Shown piece after piece: positions 25,943-34,532 of a stretch of 64,000 bases of DNA; position 1 is the first letter of the stretch, and each line of letters opens with the position of its first letter. The notes under the pieces were generated by a model. That model worked only from the letters and a program-made list of their open reading frames with translations, was not told where the DNA came from and searched no databases. Origin of the DNA: JARRPM01 sp963765545 (lineage in GTDB: Bacteria; Pseudomonadota; Gammaproteobacteria; Pseudomonadales; Halieaceae); NCBI GenBank assembly GCA_963765545.1, contig CAVXWW010000009.1, positions 496,001 through 560,000 of the forward strand, in the 5' to 3' direction. The translations under genes were made by a program, and so were the position numbers.

Positions 25943-26515
25943 ATGCAACAAACTATCCAGGTTACCCTTCTGCTGCTGGTCGCCTTGCTCTCTGCGCAAC
26001 TGACCCGCGCGGATGACTACAGCGAAACCATCAAGGTCTTCAGGGATGCCGGCGAAAGCGGCGCCTACTTCGACAGTGCCTATGGCTACGCGGTGTTTCC
26101 CAGTATCGGCAAGGGGGGTATAGGTATAGGCGGCGCGCATGGCAGCGGCAAAGTCTATAAACAGGGCAAGGTGATCGGTGAAGCGAAAATGAACCAGTTG
26201 ACTATTGGCTTTCAGTTGGGTGGCCAGGTCTACAGCCAGATCATTTTTTTTGAAAACGAAAATTCCCTCAACGATTTTACATCCGGCAACTTCGAATTCA
26301 GCGCCCAGGCGACGGCAGTCGCCATTACTGCGGCTGTTTCGGCTGAGGCCAACACGGGGGGCGGCATGTCGGCTGGCGCCAGTGGCGGCAAGAACGACGC
26401 CGCTACAGCATCCCAGGGTTACCGCAAGGGTATGGCGATCTTTACCGTTGCCAAGGGCGGTCTGATGTACGAGGCCACCCTGGGCGGGCAAAAGTACTCC
26501 TACAAACCGCTATAG
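25943..26515 (+). CDS. SYLF-domain (Ysc84-like) lipid-binding secreted protein
   Basis: A 190-residue protein with a signal peptide (LLLLVALLSAQLTRA). The mature part has the SYLF/Ysc84 pattern: FFDSAYGYAVFPSIGKGGIG-like segment, then GAHGSGKVYKQGKVIGEAKM, QLTIGFQLGGQVYSQIIFFE and a glycine-rich AEANTGGGMSAGASGG region, ending with KGGLMYEATLGGQKYSYKP. The domain binds phosphoinositides in eukaryotes; its bacterial role is unknown. The preceding 25705-25942 holds nothing recognisable. A short hairpin (gccca/tgggc, 26515-26528) directly follows the stop. Confidence 0.75.
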   Translation: MQQTIQVTLLLLVALLSAQLTRADDYSETIKVFRDAGESGAYFDSAYGYAVFPSIGKGGIGIGGAHGSGKVYKQGKVIGEAKMNQLTIGFQLGGQVYSQIIFFENENSLNDFTSGNFEFSAQATAVAITAAVSAEANTGGGMSAGASGGKNDAATASQGYRKGMAIFTVAKGGLMYEATLGGQKYSYKPL

Positions 26516-26685
26516 CCCAGCACTGGGCCGTCGACAACTGTCCCTGGCAATGATAGCTACGAAAGTACAATTGTAAACGTCGGCATTGAACAAACACGGG
26601 CGTATTTGCTCGTACCGGGTGACTGTTCGAAGCTCTTGCCGAGTGAGAGTGACCAGTGCCAGTCGAGAAGGTCTGGACCGCGTGA

Positions 26686-28026
26686 CTAATCCCTAATTTT
26701 GCCTTTTTCTCGGGCCTCAAGGCGACGGCGTACGCTTTGCACCGAGGCGTAGACGGCCGCAAATACCAGCGGCACTGCCAGGCCGGTGAGTAGTTTGGTA
26801 TCCAGGTTCAGGCCAGCCGCCACGGCGGAGTTGAGCGCATAGTTTATCAACCCGACGGCGTAGTAGGTGATGGCGAAGATGGAGAAGCTCTCCACCGCCT
26901 GCTGCAGGCGGAGTTGCATATTGGCGCGATCGGCTAACGAATGCAGGATGCTGTGGCTCTGGCGGGTCTGTTCCATATCTACCATGGTGCTCAGCAGATT
27001 GGCCGCCCGGTTCACTCTCTCGGCCAACTCGCGAGTGCGACGCTCGGCAGCATCACAGGTACGCATTGCCGGCAGCAGCGATTTCAGCAGGAAGTGCGTA
27101 TAGCGCTGATGGTTGTCCAGCGGCTCTTCCTTTACCTCTGACACACGCTGCTCCACGATGCCAAGGTAGGCCCGCGCACCGGCGAATCGATAGGCGTGAG
27201 CAGCGGCGATCTGCTCGACGCGTGCGGCAATACCGGTAATCTTTTGTAATGCATGTTCCTGGGCGGGCTCGCCGTAGTTGGCAGCCAGTTCCCGCATGAC
27301 CTGGTCCAACGCCGGTTCCAGTTCCTCAAGGGAAGCCATCACCAAACGTGCTTGCGGCAGCGCTTTCATGGCGAGCATACGGTATGTTTCAAGGTCAAGC
27401 AGGCGCTGCAGGAGTCGCGCCAGTCGCTCCTCGTTGAGCCCGCGGTCGACGATTACCACGCGCACGAAACCGCGGGCGTCAAGACGAAAGGCAGACCATA
27501 CCTCCGCTGACTGGCCCGCCATCCAGCCGCCGTAAACGGCGTTCGTTCCCAGCAGAGACTGGGCCAGTTCAAATCCGCTGGTGCCAGCTGCGGAGGTGTC
27601 CTGCAGCACTTCGACCTGGACCCCGACCAATTTCTGTTCGAGCAGTTGCATGCGTTTGGTTTCGGGCAGGAAGTCCAGCGCAGATTCGCTGAAGGGTGGC
27701 TGGCCGTTGCCGGTCACCAGCACCGTGTGGCTGGTAGCCTCAGTATGGCTCTCCCACTTGAGCATACAGGAGCCCACCTGCACCAGGTGATGTCGACTAC
27801 CTGTGCCGGGTGGACTTTGCCCCTGTGTATCGCAGAAAGCGGCGAACTCCGCGTGGCATTCCCCGGCACTCTGTCCATCGCGCAGGTTCACGATATGGGT
27901 GCAGCGCAAAGGCGCCGGCAGGGAGATATTGGGTCGAGCGTGCCATTCGTTGGACAACTCAACCAGCTCAATGCGCAGCGCATCAGGGTTGCTCCCGGAC
28001 AAGTTAGTGTTGTGCCTGTTGTCCAT
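26686..28026 (-). CDS. DUF3422 family membrane protein
   Basis: About 446 residues. The family is recognised from LSNEWHARPNISLPAP near the N-terminus, NAVYGGWMAGQSAEVWSAFR in the middle and LLDLETYRMLAMKALPQAR, followed by a helical coiled stretch and two C-terminal membrane helices (about residues 375-425). Function unknown. ATG 28026 has a good ribosome binding site (ggaaggg, 9 bp upstream); ATG 28050, overlapping the hydrolase stop, is an alternative. It is the second gene of a two-gene unit with the hydrolase at the edge of the photosynthesis cluster. Confidence 0.7.
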   Translation of the reverse strand: MDNRHNTNLSGSNPDALRIELVELSNEWHARPNISLPAPLRCTHIVNLRDGQSAGECHAEFAAFCDTQGQSPPGTGSRHHLVQVGSCMLKWESHTEATSHTVLVTGNGQPPFSESALDFLPETKRMQLLEQKLVGVQVEVLQDTSAAGTSGFELAQSLLGTNAVYGGWMAGQSAEVWSAFRLDARGFVRVVIVDRGLNEERLARLLQRLLDLETYRMLAMKALPQARLVMASLEELEPALDQVMRELAANYGEPAQEHALQKITGIAARVEQIAAAHAYRFAGARAYLGIVEQRVSEVKEEPLDNHQRYTHFLLKSLLPAMRTCDAAERRTRELAERVNRAANLLSTMVDMEQTRQSHSILHSLADRANMQLRLQQAVESFSIFAITYYAVGLINYALNSAVAAGLNLDTKLLTGLAVPLVFAAVYASVQSVRRRLEAREKGKIRD

Positions 28027-28049
28027 GATCTGTTCCCTTCCGGCTGCCA

Positions 28050-28973
28050 TCAGTGGGCTGCTGAGTAATCGTCTCCCGCACCGTGCTCATGCCTGGTTTC
28101 CTCCCAGAAACCCTCCAGCGCAATGCATGTCTGCTCAAGCAGTTCCCAGTGAGGGAGGCCCCTGCTTGGCGATACCCGTGTTGCCCGCCACCGGGAATTG
28201 GCCTGCAGCAGGTCGGGTAATTTGGTAAACGACACGTTGGGATCTGTATCGTAGAGCACCAATGCCGGGATTTGCAACGGTTCATAGAGCGTCGTACGCG
28301 CCAGGCGCGAGAACAGCTTTGTTGATAGAAAAGCGAATGGGGCGAATCTGGCACCGTGCTGATGGGCCGTGGCGTAGGCGTAATCTACGAGTTCCGCCGG
28401 CGCCCTGTCTTCAAAATTGAGGTTCAGAAAGTAGCGAATACTGGCCTTGCAGGCCAACACTCGGAACAGGGCCTGCCCCAGCAGCGGTGTGGCGAATACG
28501 CGCTGCAGCCGGTCGCTGGCCGCGACAGACGGCGGTTCCCGCGTTCCCAGCCCGGTTGGTGAAATCACTGCGAGGCTCGCGATCAGGCCCGCGGCCAGCG
28601 GTACAGCCCGGGATGCGAACTCGGCAGTTGTTGACAGGGCAATCACATCGGCCTCGCACTGCACTACCACCTGCAGAAACTCTGCGATTGCAGCGGCGTA
28701 GAGTTCAGCACTATAGAGCCGGTCACCGCGTTCAGAAAAGCCAAAGCCTGGCAGATCGGGCGCGAAGACACTGCGTTGTCCGCGGTAGTGTTCGAAAAGA
28801 GGTTTTACTTCCATCGCGCTGGGCGCTGCGTTAACACTGTGCAACAGCAGTAGCGGCCGCCCCGGGCCCGGCTCGCTCGCGTAGTAGCTCACTGTGCCGG
28901 CGCTGGCGCTTTCGAACACTTTGCGTGATGCATCCAGGGCATTGGGAAGAGGGGGAAAGAGCGCTGCTGGCAT
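28050..28973 (-). CDS. Alpha/beta hydrolase next to bchIDO, with altered nucleophile elbow
   Basis: A 307-residue alpha/beta hydrolase. RPLLLLHSVNAAPSAMEVKP is the oxyanion-hole region, FAPDLPGFGFSERGDRLY the strand after it, ALYDTDPN-like VLYDTDPNVSF the acid, and GLPHWELLEQ the histidine. The nucleophile elbow reads VIALSTTAEFA: the serine is present but the usual GxSxG glycines are replaced. It is divergent from bchI with 204 bp between and overlaps DUF3422. Its layout resembles BchO, so it could be a chlorophyll-pathway accessory protein; this is an inference from position. Confidence 0.65.
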   Translation of the reverse strand: MPAALFPPLPNALDASRKVFESASAGTVSYYASEPGPGRPLLLLHSVNAAPSAMEVKPLFEHYRGQRSVFAPDLPGFGFSERGDRLYSAELYAAAIAEFLQVVVQCEADVIALSTTAEFASRAVPLAAGLIASLAVISPTGLGTREPPSVAASDRLQRVFATPLLGQALFRVLACKASIRYFLNLNFEDRAPAELVDYAYATAHQHGARFAPFAFLSTKLFSRLARTTLYEPLQIPALVLYDTDPNVSFTKLPDLLQANSRWRATRVSPSRGLPHWELLEQTCIALEGFWEETRHEHGAGDDYSAAH

Positions 28974-29177
28974 TGTGAATATCTTTGCTGACGCTTTGTT
29001 TATTTTATCGAAGCGCCGCAGATCTTAGCTGGACAGCGACCTTGAGTTTAGCCTGTAGACCGAGTACAACCATTAGCGCGGCATGGGTGCACTGCGCCTG
29101 CAGCATCCGATTTGCGTTAAAGTAGCGTAGTATATATTCAGACTTTTACTATTACGAGAAAGGATCACGCCCTCATT

Positions 29178-30203
29178 ATGGCCCTAGCCTACCCATTTTC
29201 CGCCATCGTCGGCCAGGATGAAATGAAACTCGCGCTGCTGATTGCCGCTATCGACCCGGATGTGGGTGGTGTACTGGTATTCGGCGACCGGGGCACCGGC
29301 AAGTCTACGGGCATCCGAGCGCTGGCAGCGTTGTTGCCTGCGATACCGATGGTCAGCGGCTGCCCTTACAACTGTGACCCGGAGCAGGTGCTGCCCATGC
29401 TGTGCGAGGCATGTCGCAGTGTGCCACCCGACGGCAAACTCAAGACCCGCAATTCGCCGGTCCCGGTGGTCGACCTGCCGTTGGGTGCAACCGAGGACAG
29501 GGTAATCGGCGCTCTGGATCTGGAAAGGGCGCTGCATCATGGCGAGAAAGCCTTTGAGCCCGGCCTGCTTGCACGTGCCCATCGCGGGTTCCTGTACATA
29601 GATGAAGTCAATTTACTGGAAGACCATCTGGTTGATGCCCTGCTCGACGTGGCGGCCTCGGGTGAGAACGTTGTGGAGCGGGAGGGACTGAGCATTCGTC
29701 ATCCCGCCCGCTTCGTGCTGGTGGGCAGCGGCAACCCGGAAGAGGGTGAGTTACGGCCTCAACTTCTGGATCGCTTTGGCATGTCGGTAGAGGTGCGCAC
29801 ACCACAGGACCTCGATTCGCGCGTGCAGATCGTGCGCTCGCGAGACGAGTTTGAGCGCGACCCGGCCGCCTTCCGCAAACGCTGGCAGCGCAAGGAGGGT
29901 CGATTGCGGCGCCAGATTCAGCAAGCACGCGCCGCACTCGACGCTATGACTTTGCCCGATCAGATGCTGGAACTGGCGGCAAGACTATGTATCTCTCTGG
30001 GCACTGATGGCCTTAGGGGGGAGTTGACCCTGATCCGCGCCGCGCGCGCCCTTGCCTGCCTGGAGGGCAGGAAAGAAGTGAGCGCGCATGAATTGCAGAG
30101 GGTGGCGCCGCCGGTGCTGCGCCATCGGTTGCGCCGCGACCCCCTGGACGAGTCGGGGTCTACAGTGCGTATTACTCGCGCGCTGGAAGAGTTATTCGGT
30201 TGA
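29178..30203 (+). CDS. bchI: Magnesium chelatase ATPase subunit I
   Basis: A 341-residue AAA+ protein. Walker A is GDRGTGKST (residues 36-44), Walker B FLYIDEVNLL (about 138-147), sensor 1 VGSGNPEEGELRPQLLDRFG. The BchI insertion with GCPYNCDP is present. With BchD and BchH it inserts Mg2+ into protoporphyrin IX, the first committed step of bacteriochlorophyll synthesis. A possible sigma70 promoter (ttgcgt, 15 bp, tatatt at about 29111-29137) precedes it; no TGT-N12-ACA site was found in its leader, unlike the crt and bchC promoters. BchD overlaps its stop. Confidence 0.95.
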   Translation: MALAYPFSAIVGQDEMKLALLIAAIDPDVGGVLVFGDRGTGKSTGIRALAALLPAIPMVSGCPYNCDPEQVLPMLCEACRSVPPDGKLKTRNSPVPVVDLPLGATEDRVIGALDLERALHHGEKAFEPGLLARAHRGFLYIDEVNLLEDHLVDALLDVAASGENVVEREGLSIRHPARFVLVGSGNPEEGELRPQLLDRFGMSVEVRTPQDLDSRVQIVRSRDEFERDPAAFRKRWQRKEGRLRRQIQQARAALDAMTLPDQMLELAARLCISLGTDGLRGELTLIRAARALACLEGRKEVSAHELQRVAPPVLRHRLRRDPLDESGSTVRITRALEELFG

Positions 30204-32002
30204 CGCAGGAGTCGGGCAGAGCGGGCGCACAGGATTGGGCTGACGCCCAGTTGGCTGCCGCTTTGTTCGCGGTAGCGCCTGCTCTGACTGGAGGCATTGT
30301 GCTGCGCGCCGGTCCCGGCCCGGTGCGCGATACCTGGCTGGAAACGGTGCGGGATCTGTTGCCAGCCGGCGTCCCTGTGCGACGCATTCCCTTACACATC
30401 ACCGAGTCCCGCCTACTGGGCGGTTTGGATCTGGCGGCGACCCTGCGGGCCGGTAAACCCATGGCGGAGCAGGGTCTTCTGAGTCAGTGCCACGGCGGCG
30501 TGGCGCTGCTGCCTATGGCCGAGCGTGTATCACCTATGACAGCCGCATTATTGGGCACAGTGTTGGATACCGGGGAGGTGGCATTGCAGCGGGACGGCAT
30601 GCAGGATCGCGCGCCCGCCGATATTGGTGTGATTGCACTCGACGAGGGTGTTGCGGAAGACGAGGTGGTGCTGCCGGGACTGATTGATCGTCTGGCATTG
30701 CTGGTAGACCTGCGCCACCTGGGTATTCGCGACCTGCACGGGGAAGAGCCCACACAAACTGCTGTAGCATCGGCCCGTGCGCTGCTGCCCACAGTGGTCT
30801 GCCCTGAGGCCGGACAGCAGGCTCTGTGTGGGGCAGCGCTGGCGTTGGGTGTGGACTCTGTACGAGCGAGCCTGCTGGCGGTGCGCACCGCCCGGGTGGC
30901 GGCGGCGCTGGCTGGCTGTGACGAGGTCGATGAGTCGGCACTGGATATTGCCGTGCGGCTGGTGCTGGCGCCGCGGGCAACGCGATTGCCCCAGCCGCAG
31001 GCGGAAACCGAAGACGAGGAACAGGCAAGGGAAGACGCATCGCCTCCCGAGGAACAACAGGCCGACCCCGAAGCGCATAACAGCGACGAGGAAGCGCCGG
31101 GGGACTCACCGCAGCAACCACTGGAAGATCGCCTGCTGGAGGCAGCACAAGCTGCCATCCCGCCGGACCTTCTCGCTCGCCTGCAGGCGGGCCGCGGCCC
31201 ACGTAAGTCCAGTACCAGCCAGGGCAAGTCCGGGGCCCAACAGCGACGGGGCATGCGCGGGCGACCCATGGGCACGATTGCCGGATATCCGGGCGGAGGG
31301 GCGCGGCTCAGCCTGGTTGCCACCTTGCGCGCCGCGGCGCCCTGGCAGCCACTGCGTCGGGCCCAGGCTCAAGCGTCCGGGCGGGCTGCCCCCGGTTTGT
31401 TGGTGAGCCGTGAGGATTTTCGTATCACGCGCTATCGGCAGCGCTCCCAGAGCACCACGATCTTTGTCGTGGATGCGTCCGGTTCAGCGGCCCTGCACCG
31501 GCTGGCGGAAGCCAAGGGTGCCATTGAGTTACTGCTGGCCGAATGCTATGTGCGCAGGGATGAGGTTGCGCTGGTGTCTTTTCGGGGTGCCAGTGCCGAA
31601 TTGTTGCTGCCGCCCACCCGTTCGTTAGTGCGAGCAAAACGTAGCCTGGCAGCGCTACCCGGGGGTGGTGGCACACCACTGGCCTCTGCCATAGATATTA
31701 CGACTGTTGTGGTAGAACAGGTTCAGCGGCGCGGCGGCACGCCTGGCTATGTCTTGCTGACCGATGGTCGAGCCAATACCTGCCGCGATGGCTCTACCGG
31801 ACGCCAGGCGGCGATCGAGCAGGCGATGGCGGCCGCCGCCGGCTTGCGCATCATGGGCGTGCGCGGCATGGTAATAGACACCTCTGCGCGACCACACCAG
31901 AGCGCCGAGTTGCTGGCCCGCTCTTTGGGAGCGCTCTACCTTCCACTACCCCACGCCGACGCCGCCTTGTTAAGGGACGCGGTGCAGGCAGGTACTGTGT
32001 GA
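30200..32002 (+). CDS. bchD: Magnesium chelatase subunit D
   Basis: A 600-residue protein: a degenerate AAA+ domain without a clear P-loop (about 1-260), an acidic, proline-rich linker (about 269-312) and a C-terminal von Willebrand A domain with MIDAS residues in FVVDASGSAAL (about residue 424), GGGTPLASAI and LLTDGRAN. It is the scaffold that pairs with the BchI ring and contacts BchH. The start is TTG 30200, overlapping the bchI TGA. The stop overlaps the GTG of bchO. The length is normal for the family. Confidence 0.95.
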   Translation: MTQESGRAGAQDWADAQLAAALFAVAPALTGGIVLRAGPGPVRDTWLETVRDLLPAGVPVRRIPLHITESRLLGGLDLAATLRAGKPMAEQGLLSQCHGGVALLPMAERVSPMTAALLGTVLDTGEVALQRDGMQDRAPADIGVIALDEGVAEDEVVLPGLIDRLALLVDLRHLGIRDLHGEEPTQTAVASARALLPTVVCPEAGQQALCGAALALGVDSVRASLLAVRTARVAAALAGCDEVDESALDIAVRLVLAPRATRLPQPQAETEDEEQAREDASPPEEQQADPEAHNSDEEAPGDSPQQPLEDRLLEAAQAAIPPDLLARLQAGRGPRKSSTSQGKSGAQQRRGMRGRPMGTIAGYPGGGARLSLVATLRAAAPWQPLRRAQAQASGRAAPGLLVSREDFRITRYRQRSQSTTIFVVDASGSAALHRLAEAKGAIELLLAECYVRRDEVALVSFRGASAELLLPPTRSLVRAKRSLAALPGGGGTPLASAIDITTVVVEQVQRRGGTPGYVLLTDGRANTCRDGSTGRQAAIEQAMAAAAGLRIMGVRGMVIDTSARPHQSAELLARSLGALYLPLPHADAALLRDAVQAGTV

Positions 32003-32886
32003 ACGCCCCCCCACGGTGGCGACGTCTCGGTAACAACTGGCCCAACCGCGACGCCAGCCGGTTTGTCAGCGCTGGCGGAATACAATGGCATGTGCAGGAG
32101 TTCGGCAGCGGCCCGACTCTGCTTTTATTACACGGCACCGGTGCTGCCACTCATTCCTGGTCTGGCCTGGCGCCGGCGCTCGCCAGCTCGTTCCGGGTGA
32201 TTGCTCCGGACCTGCCGGGGCATGGCTTTACCGGATCCGTGGGCGCCCAGGGTGCCTCCCTGCCGGGGATGGCTGCGCTTACCTCGGCGTTGCTGGAGGA
32301 ATTGCAGGTGCGCCCGGAGATCGTGGTAGGGCATTCCGCTGGAGTAGCGCTACTGGCGCGCATGTGCCTGGACGGAGCGATAGATCCCGCCGGGCTGGTC
32401 AGTCTCAATGGTGCCCTGCTGCCCTTTGGCGGACTTGCCGGGCCATTGTTTTCAAAGGCAGCAAAACTGCTCGCGTCAATGCCGGCTCTTCCCTATCTGG
32501 TGGCGCTGCACGCGACGCCGCGGAGCACGGTGGAGCGGATGATCCGCCAGACCGGCTCGGCATTGAGCGCAGCGGAGGTAGAGCATTATCGCAGTCTGGT
32601 GCGCGCACCCAAGCATGTGGCGGCAACCTTGCGCATGATGGCCAACTGGAACCTGGAGTCACTTGAGCAGGAATTACAGGAACTGCATCCGCAGCTGTAT
32701 TTGATCGCCTGCTCTAACGACCTGGCAGTGCCCGTTGCGCAGGCCCGGCGTCTCGCCCGGCGATTACCCGGAGCCCGCCTGCGGGAGGTGCCAGACCTCG
32801 GCCATCTCGGTCATGAAGAAGCCCCGAAGCTGTTCGCAGGGATGATCTGCGACTTCGCCGCAGAGCTGGGGGTTATCGCCGCCTGA
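31999..32886 (+). CDS. bchO: BchO, Mg-chelatase-associated alpha/beta hydrolase
   Basis: A 295-residue alpha/beta hydrolase: LLLLHGTGAATHSWSGLAPA oxyanion region, IAPDLPGHGFT, nucleophile elbow VVGHSAGVALLARM and histidine in DLGHLGHEEAP. BchO is encoded after bchID in proteobacterial photosynthesis clusters; its exact role in Mg-chelation or membrane delivery is not settled. It starts at GTG 31999 inside the bchD stop. The C-terminal acid is in LIACSNDLAVP. It ends the bchIDO unit. Confidence 0.9.
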   Translation: MNAPPRWRRLGNNWPNRDASRFVSAGGIQWHVQEFGSGPTLLLLHGTGAATHSWSGLAPALASSFRVIAPDLPGHGFTGSVGAQGASLPGMAALTSALLEELQVRPEIVVGHSAGVALLARMCLDGAIDPAGLVSLNGALLPFGGLAGPLFSKAAKLLASMPALPYLVALHATPRSTVERMIRQTGSALSAAEVEHYRSLVRAPKHVAATLRMMANWNLESLEQELQELHPQLYLIACSNDLAVPVAQARRLARRLPGARLREVPDLGHLGHEEAPKLFAGMICDFAAELGVIAA

Positions 32887-32956
32887 ACGGGATTTGAGCT
32901 TCCCCCGTAGCAGTTGAAAAATTCTCTCTGGGCAAGGCGTGGAGACGCTGCTATTC

Positions 32957-32999
32957 TGTACATTAATTTAGACAATCAAGGTGTCCAATTAATTGAACA
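32957..32999. promoter_or_regulatory. Tandem PpsR/CrtJ-type operator at the crtI promoter
   Basis: Two perfect TGT-N12-ACA palindromes: 32957-32974 (tgtacattaatttagaca) and 32982-32999 (tgtccaattaattgaaca), 7 bp apart. CrtJ/PpsR represses aerobic expression of crt and bch genes by binding two such sites cooperatively. The second site touches the first codons of crtI, so repressor would block the promoter and the start region. The sites are seen; that a PpsR protein binds them is inferred, as no ppsR gene is in the window. Confidence 0.8.
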
Positions 33000-34522
33000 G
33001 TATAGTGACTGCCTCGGTGCTGCGGGAGGCGACGACCAGCAAGCCGCACGCGATTGTTATCGGCAGTGGGTTCGGTGGATTGGCTGCCGCCATCCGGCTG
33101 GGTGCACGCGGTTATCGGGTCACGGTGTTGGAAAAGCTGGATGCTCCCGGCGGTCGCGCCTACGTGCACCAGCAGGATGGCTTCACTTTTGATGCCGGCC
33201 CCACCATCATTACCGCGCCATTTCTGCTCGAGGAGTTGTGGCAGCTCTGTGGTCGAAATCTTGCCGACGACGTCGACCTGCGGCCCATGTCGCCTTTTTA
33301 TCGGATTCGTTTCGACGACGGCGATACTTTCGATTACAGCGGTGATCCCGAGCTGACCCGCCGGGAGATCGAGCGCTTTTGCCCTGCCGATGTTGCGGGT
33401 TACGAACGCTACATCAAGGCCAGCGAGGCCATTTTCCGGGTCGGCTTTGAACAGCTTGGCCACAAACCTTTTAGTGCCATTACCGATATGCTGCGCATCG
33501 TGCCGCAGATGCTGCGCCTGCGCAGCCACCGCAGTGTCTACAGTCTGGTTGCCGCCCACGTCAAGGATCCGCGCCTGCGTATGGTCCTCAGCTTCCACCC
33601 CCTGCTGATCGGTGGCAATCCCTTCGCCGTGAGTTCTATCTACTCACTGATCTCTTTTCTTGAGCAACACTGGGGCGTGCACTCCGCGATGGGGGGAACC
33701 GGTCGTATTGTGACCGGCATGGCCGGGCTGATTGCCTCCCAGGGCAACCAGCTGAGGCTGAACACCGAGGTGTCCGAGGTTCTGGTCGAAGGCGGTCGCG
33801 CCCGGGGTGTCAAACTGGCGTCCGGCGAATCGCTGGCGGCAGATATCGTGGTGTCCAATGCCGACGCGGCCTGGACCTATCGCTACCTGGTGCCTGAGTC
33901 CGCGCGCAAACACTGGACCAATCGCCGGATAGAGCGGGCAAGCTACTCCAGTGGCTTGTTCGTCTGGTATTTTGGTACGCGCCGGCGATATGAGGACGTT
34001 CCGCATCATTCCATCCTCCTCGGACCGCGGTACCGTGGCCTGCTGGACGACATCTTCACCCACAAAAAACTGGCCAGCGACTTCAGTCTTTACCTGCACC
34101 GGCCCACTGCCACCGATCCTGGCCTGGCACCTCCGGGTTGCGATGCGTTTTATGCCCTGTCCCCCGTGCCGCATCTGGAAGCAGGTGTGGATTGGGAGGC
34201 CGAGGCGGAACCCTATCGGCAGGCGATAGAGCGACGCCTGGCAGAGACCGTGTTGCCCGGTTTGCAGGCTGAGGTGATCAGTTCACGAGTCACCACTCCG
34301 CTGGATTTTCAGAGTCGACTGCTGTCTTTTCGCGGTGCCGGCTTCAGCTTTGAGCCAGTCTTGCGCCAAAGCGCCTGGTTCAGGCCCCACAACCGCAGCG
34401 AAGATGTGAAGGGGCTCTTTATAGTTGGCGCCGGAACTCACCCTGGCGCTGGTGTACCCGGAGTGCTGTCATCGGCCCGGGTTCTGGATACGGTGGTTCC
34501 CCATGCCAGCACTTACTGTTGA
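32993..34522 (+). CDS. crtI: Phytoene desaturase
   Basis: About 509 residues. The FAD-binding start is HAIVIGSGFGGLAAAIRLGA, followed by VTVLEKLDAPGGRAYV; FTFDAGPTIITAPFLLEEL is a CrtI hallmark. The C-terminus has LFIVGAGTHPGAGVPGVLSS. It desaturates phytoene to lycopene or neurosporene for the spirilloxanthin-type pathway. The start is uncertain: TTG 32993 lies inside an operator palindrome, and GTG 33005 or 33017 are alternatives. CrtB follows 10 bp later, as in most photosynthesis clusters. Confidence 0.93.
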   Translation: MNSIVTASVLREATTSKPHAIVIGSGFGGLAAAIRLGARGYRVTVLEKLDAPGGRAYVHQQDGFTFDAGPTIITAPFLLEELWQLCGRNLADDVDLRPMSPFYRIRFDDGDTFDYSGDPELTRREIERFCPADVAGYERYIKASEAIFRVGFEQLGHKPFSAITDMLRIVPQMLRLRSHRSVYSLVAAHVKDPRLRMVLSFHPLLIGGNPFAVSSIYSLISFLEQHWGVHSAMGGTGRIVTGMAGLIASQGNQLRLNTEVSEVLVEGGRARGVKLASGESLAADIVVSNADAAWTYRYLVPESARKHWTNRRIERASYSSGLFVWYFGTRRRYEDVPHHSILLGPRYRGLLDDIFTHKKLASDFSLYLHRPTATDPGLAPPGCDAFYALSPVPHLEAGVDWEAEAEPYRQAIERRLAETVLPGLQAEVISSRVTTPLDFQSRLLSFRGAGFSFEPVLRQSAWFRPHNRSEDVKGLFIVGAGTHPGAGVPGVLSSARVLDTVVPHASTYC

Positions 34523-34532
34523 GGGTTTTGTA

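Noticed and set aside
29060..29085. tgtagaccgagtaca before bchI as a PpsR-like palindrome
   Set aside because: The spacer is 9, not 12, so the half-sites are on the wrong phase.
30484..31323. Long minus-strand frame opposite bchD
   Set aside because: A GC-rich shadow frame with low-complexity Ser/Arg/Pro content; the plus strand codes for a complete BchD.
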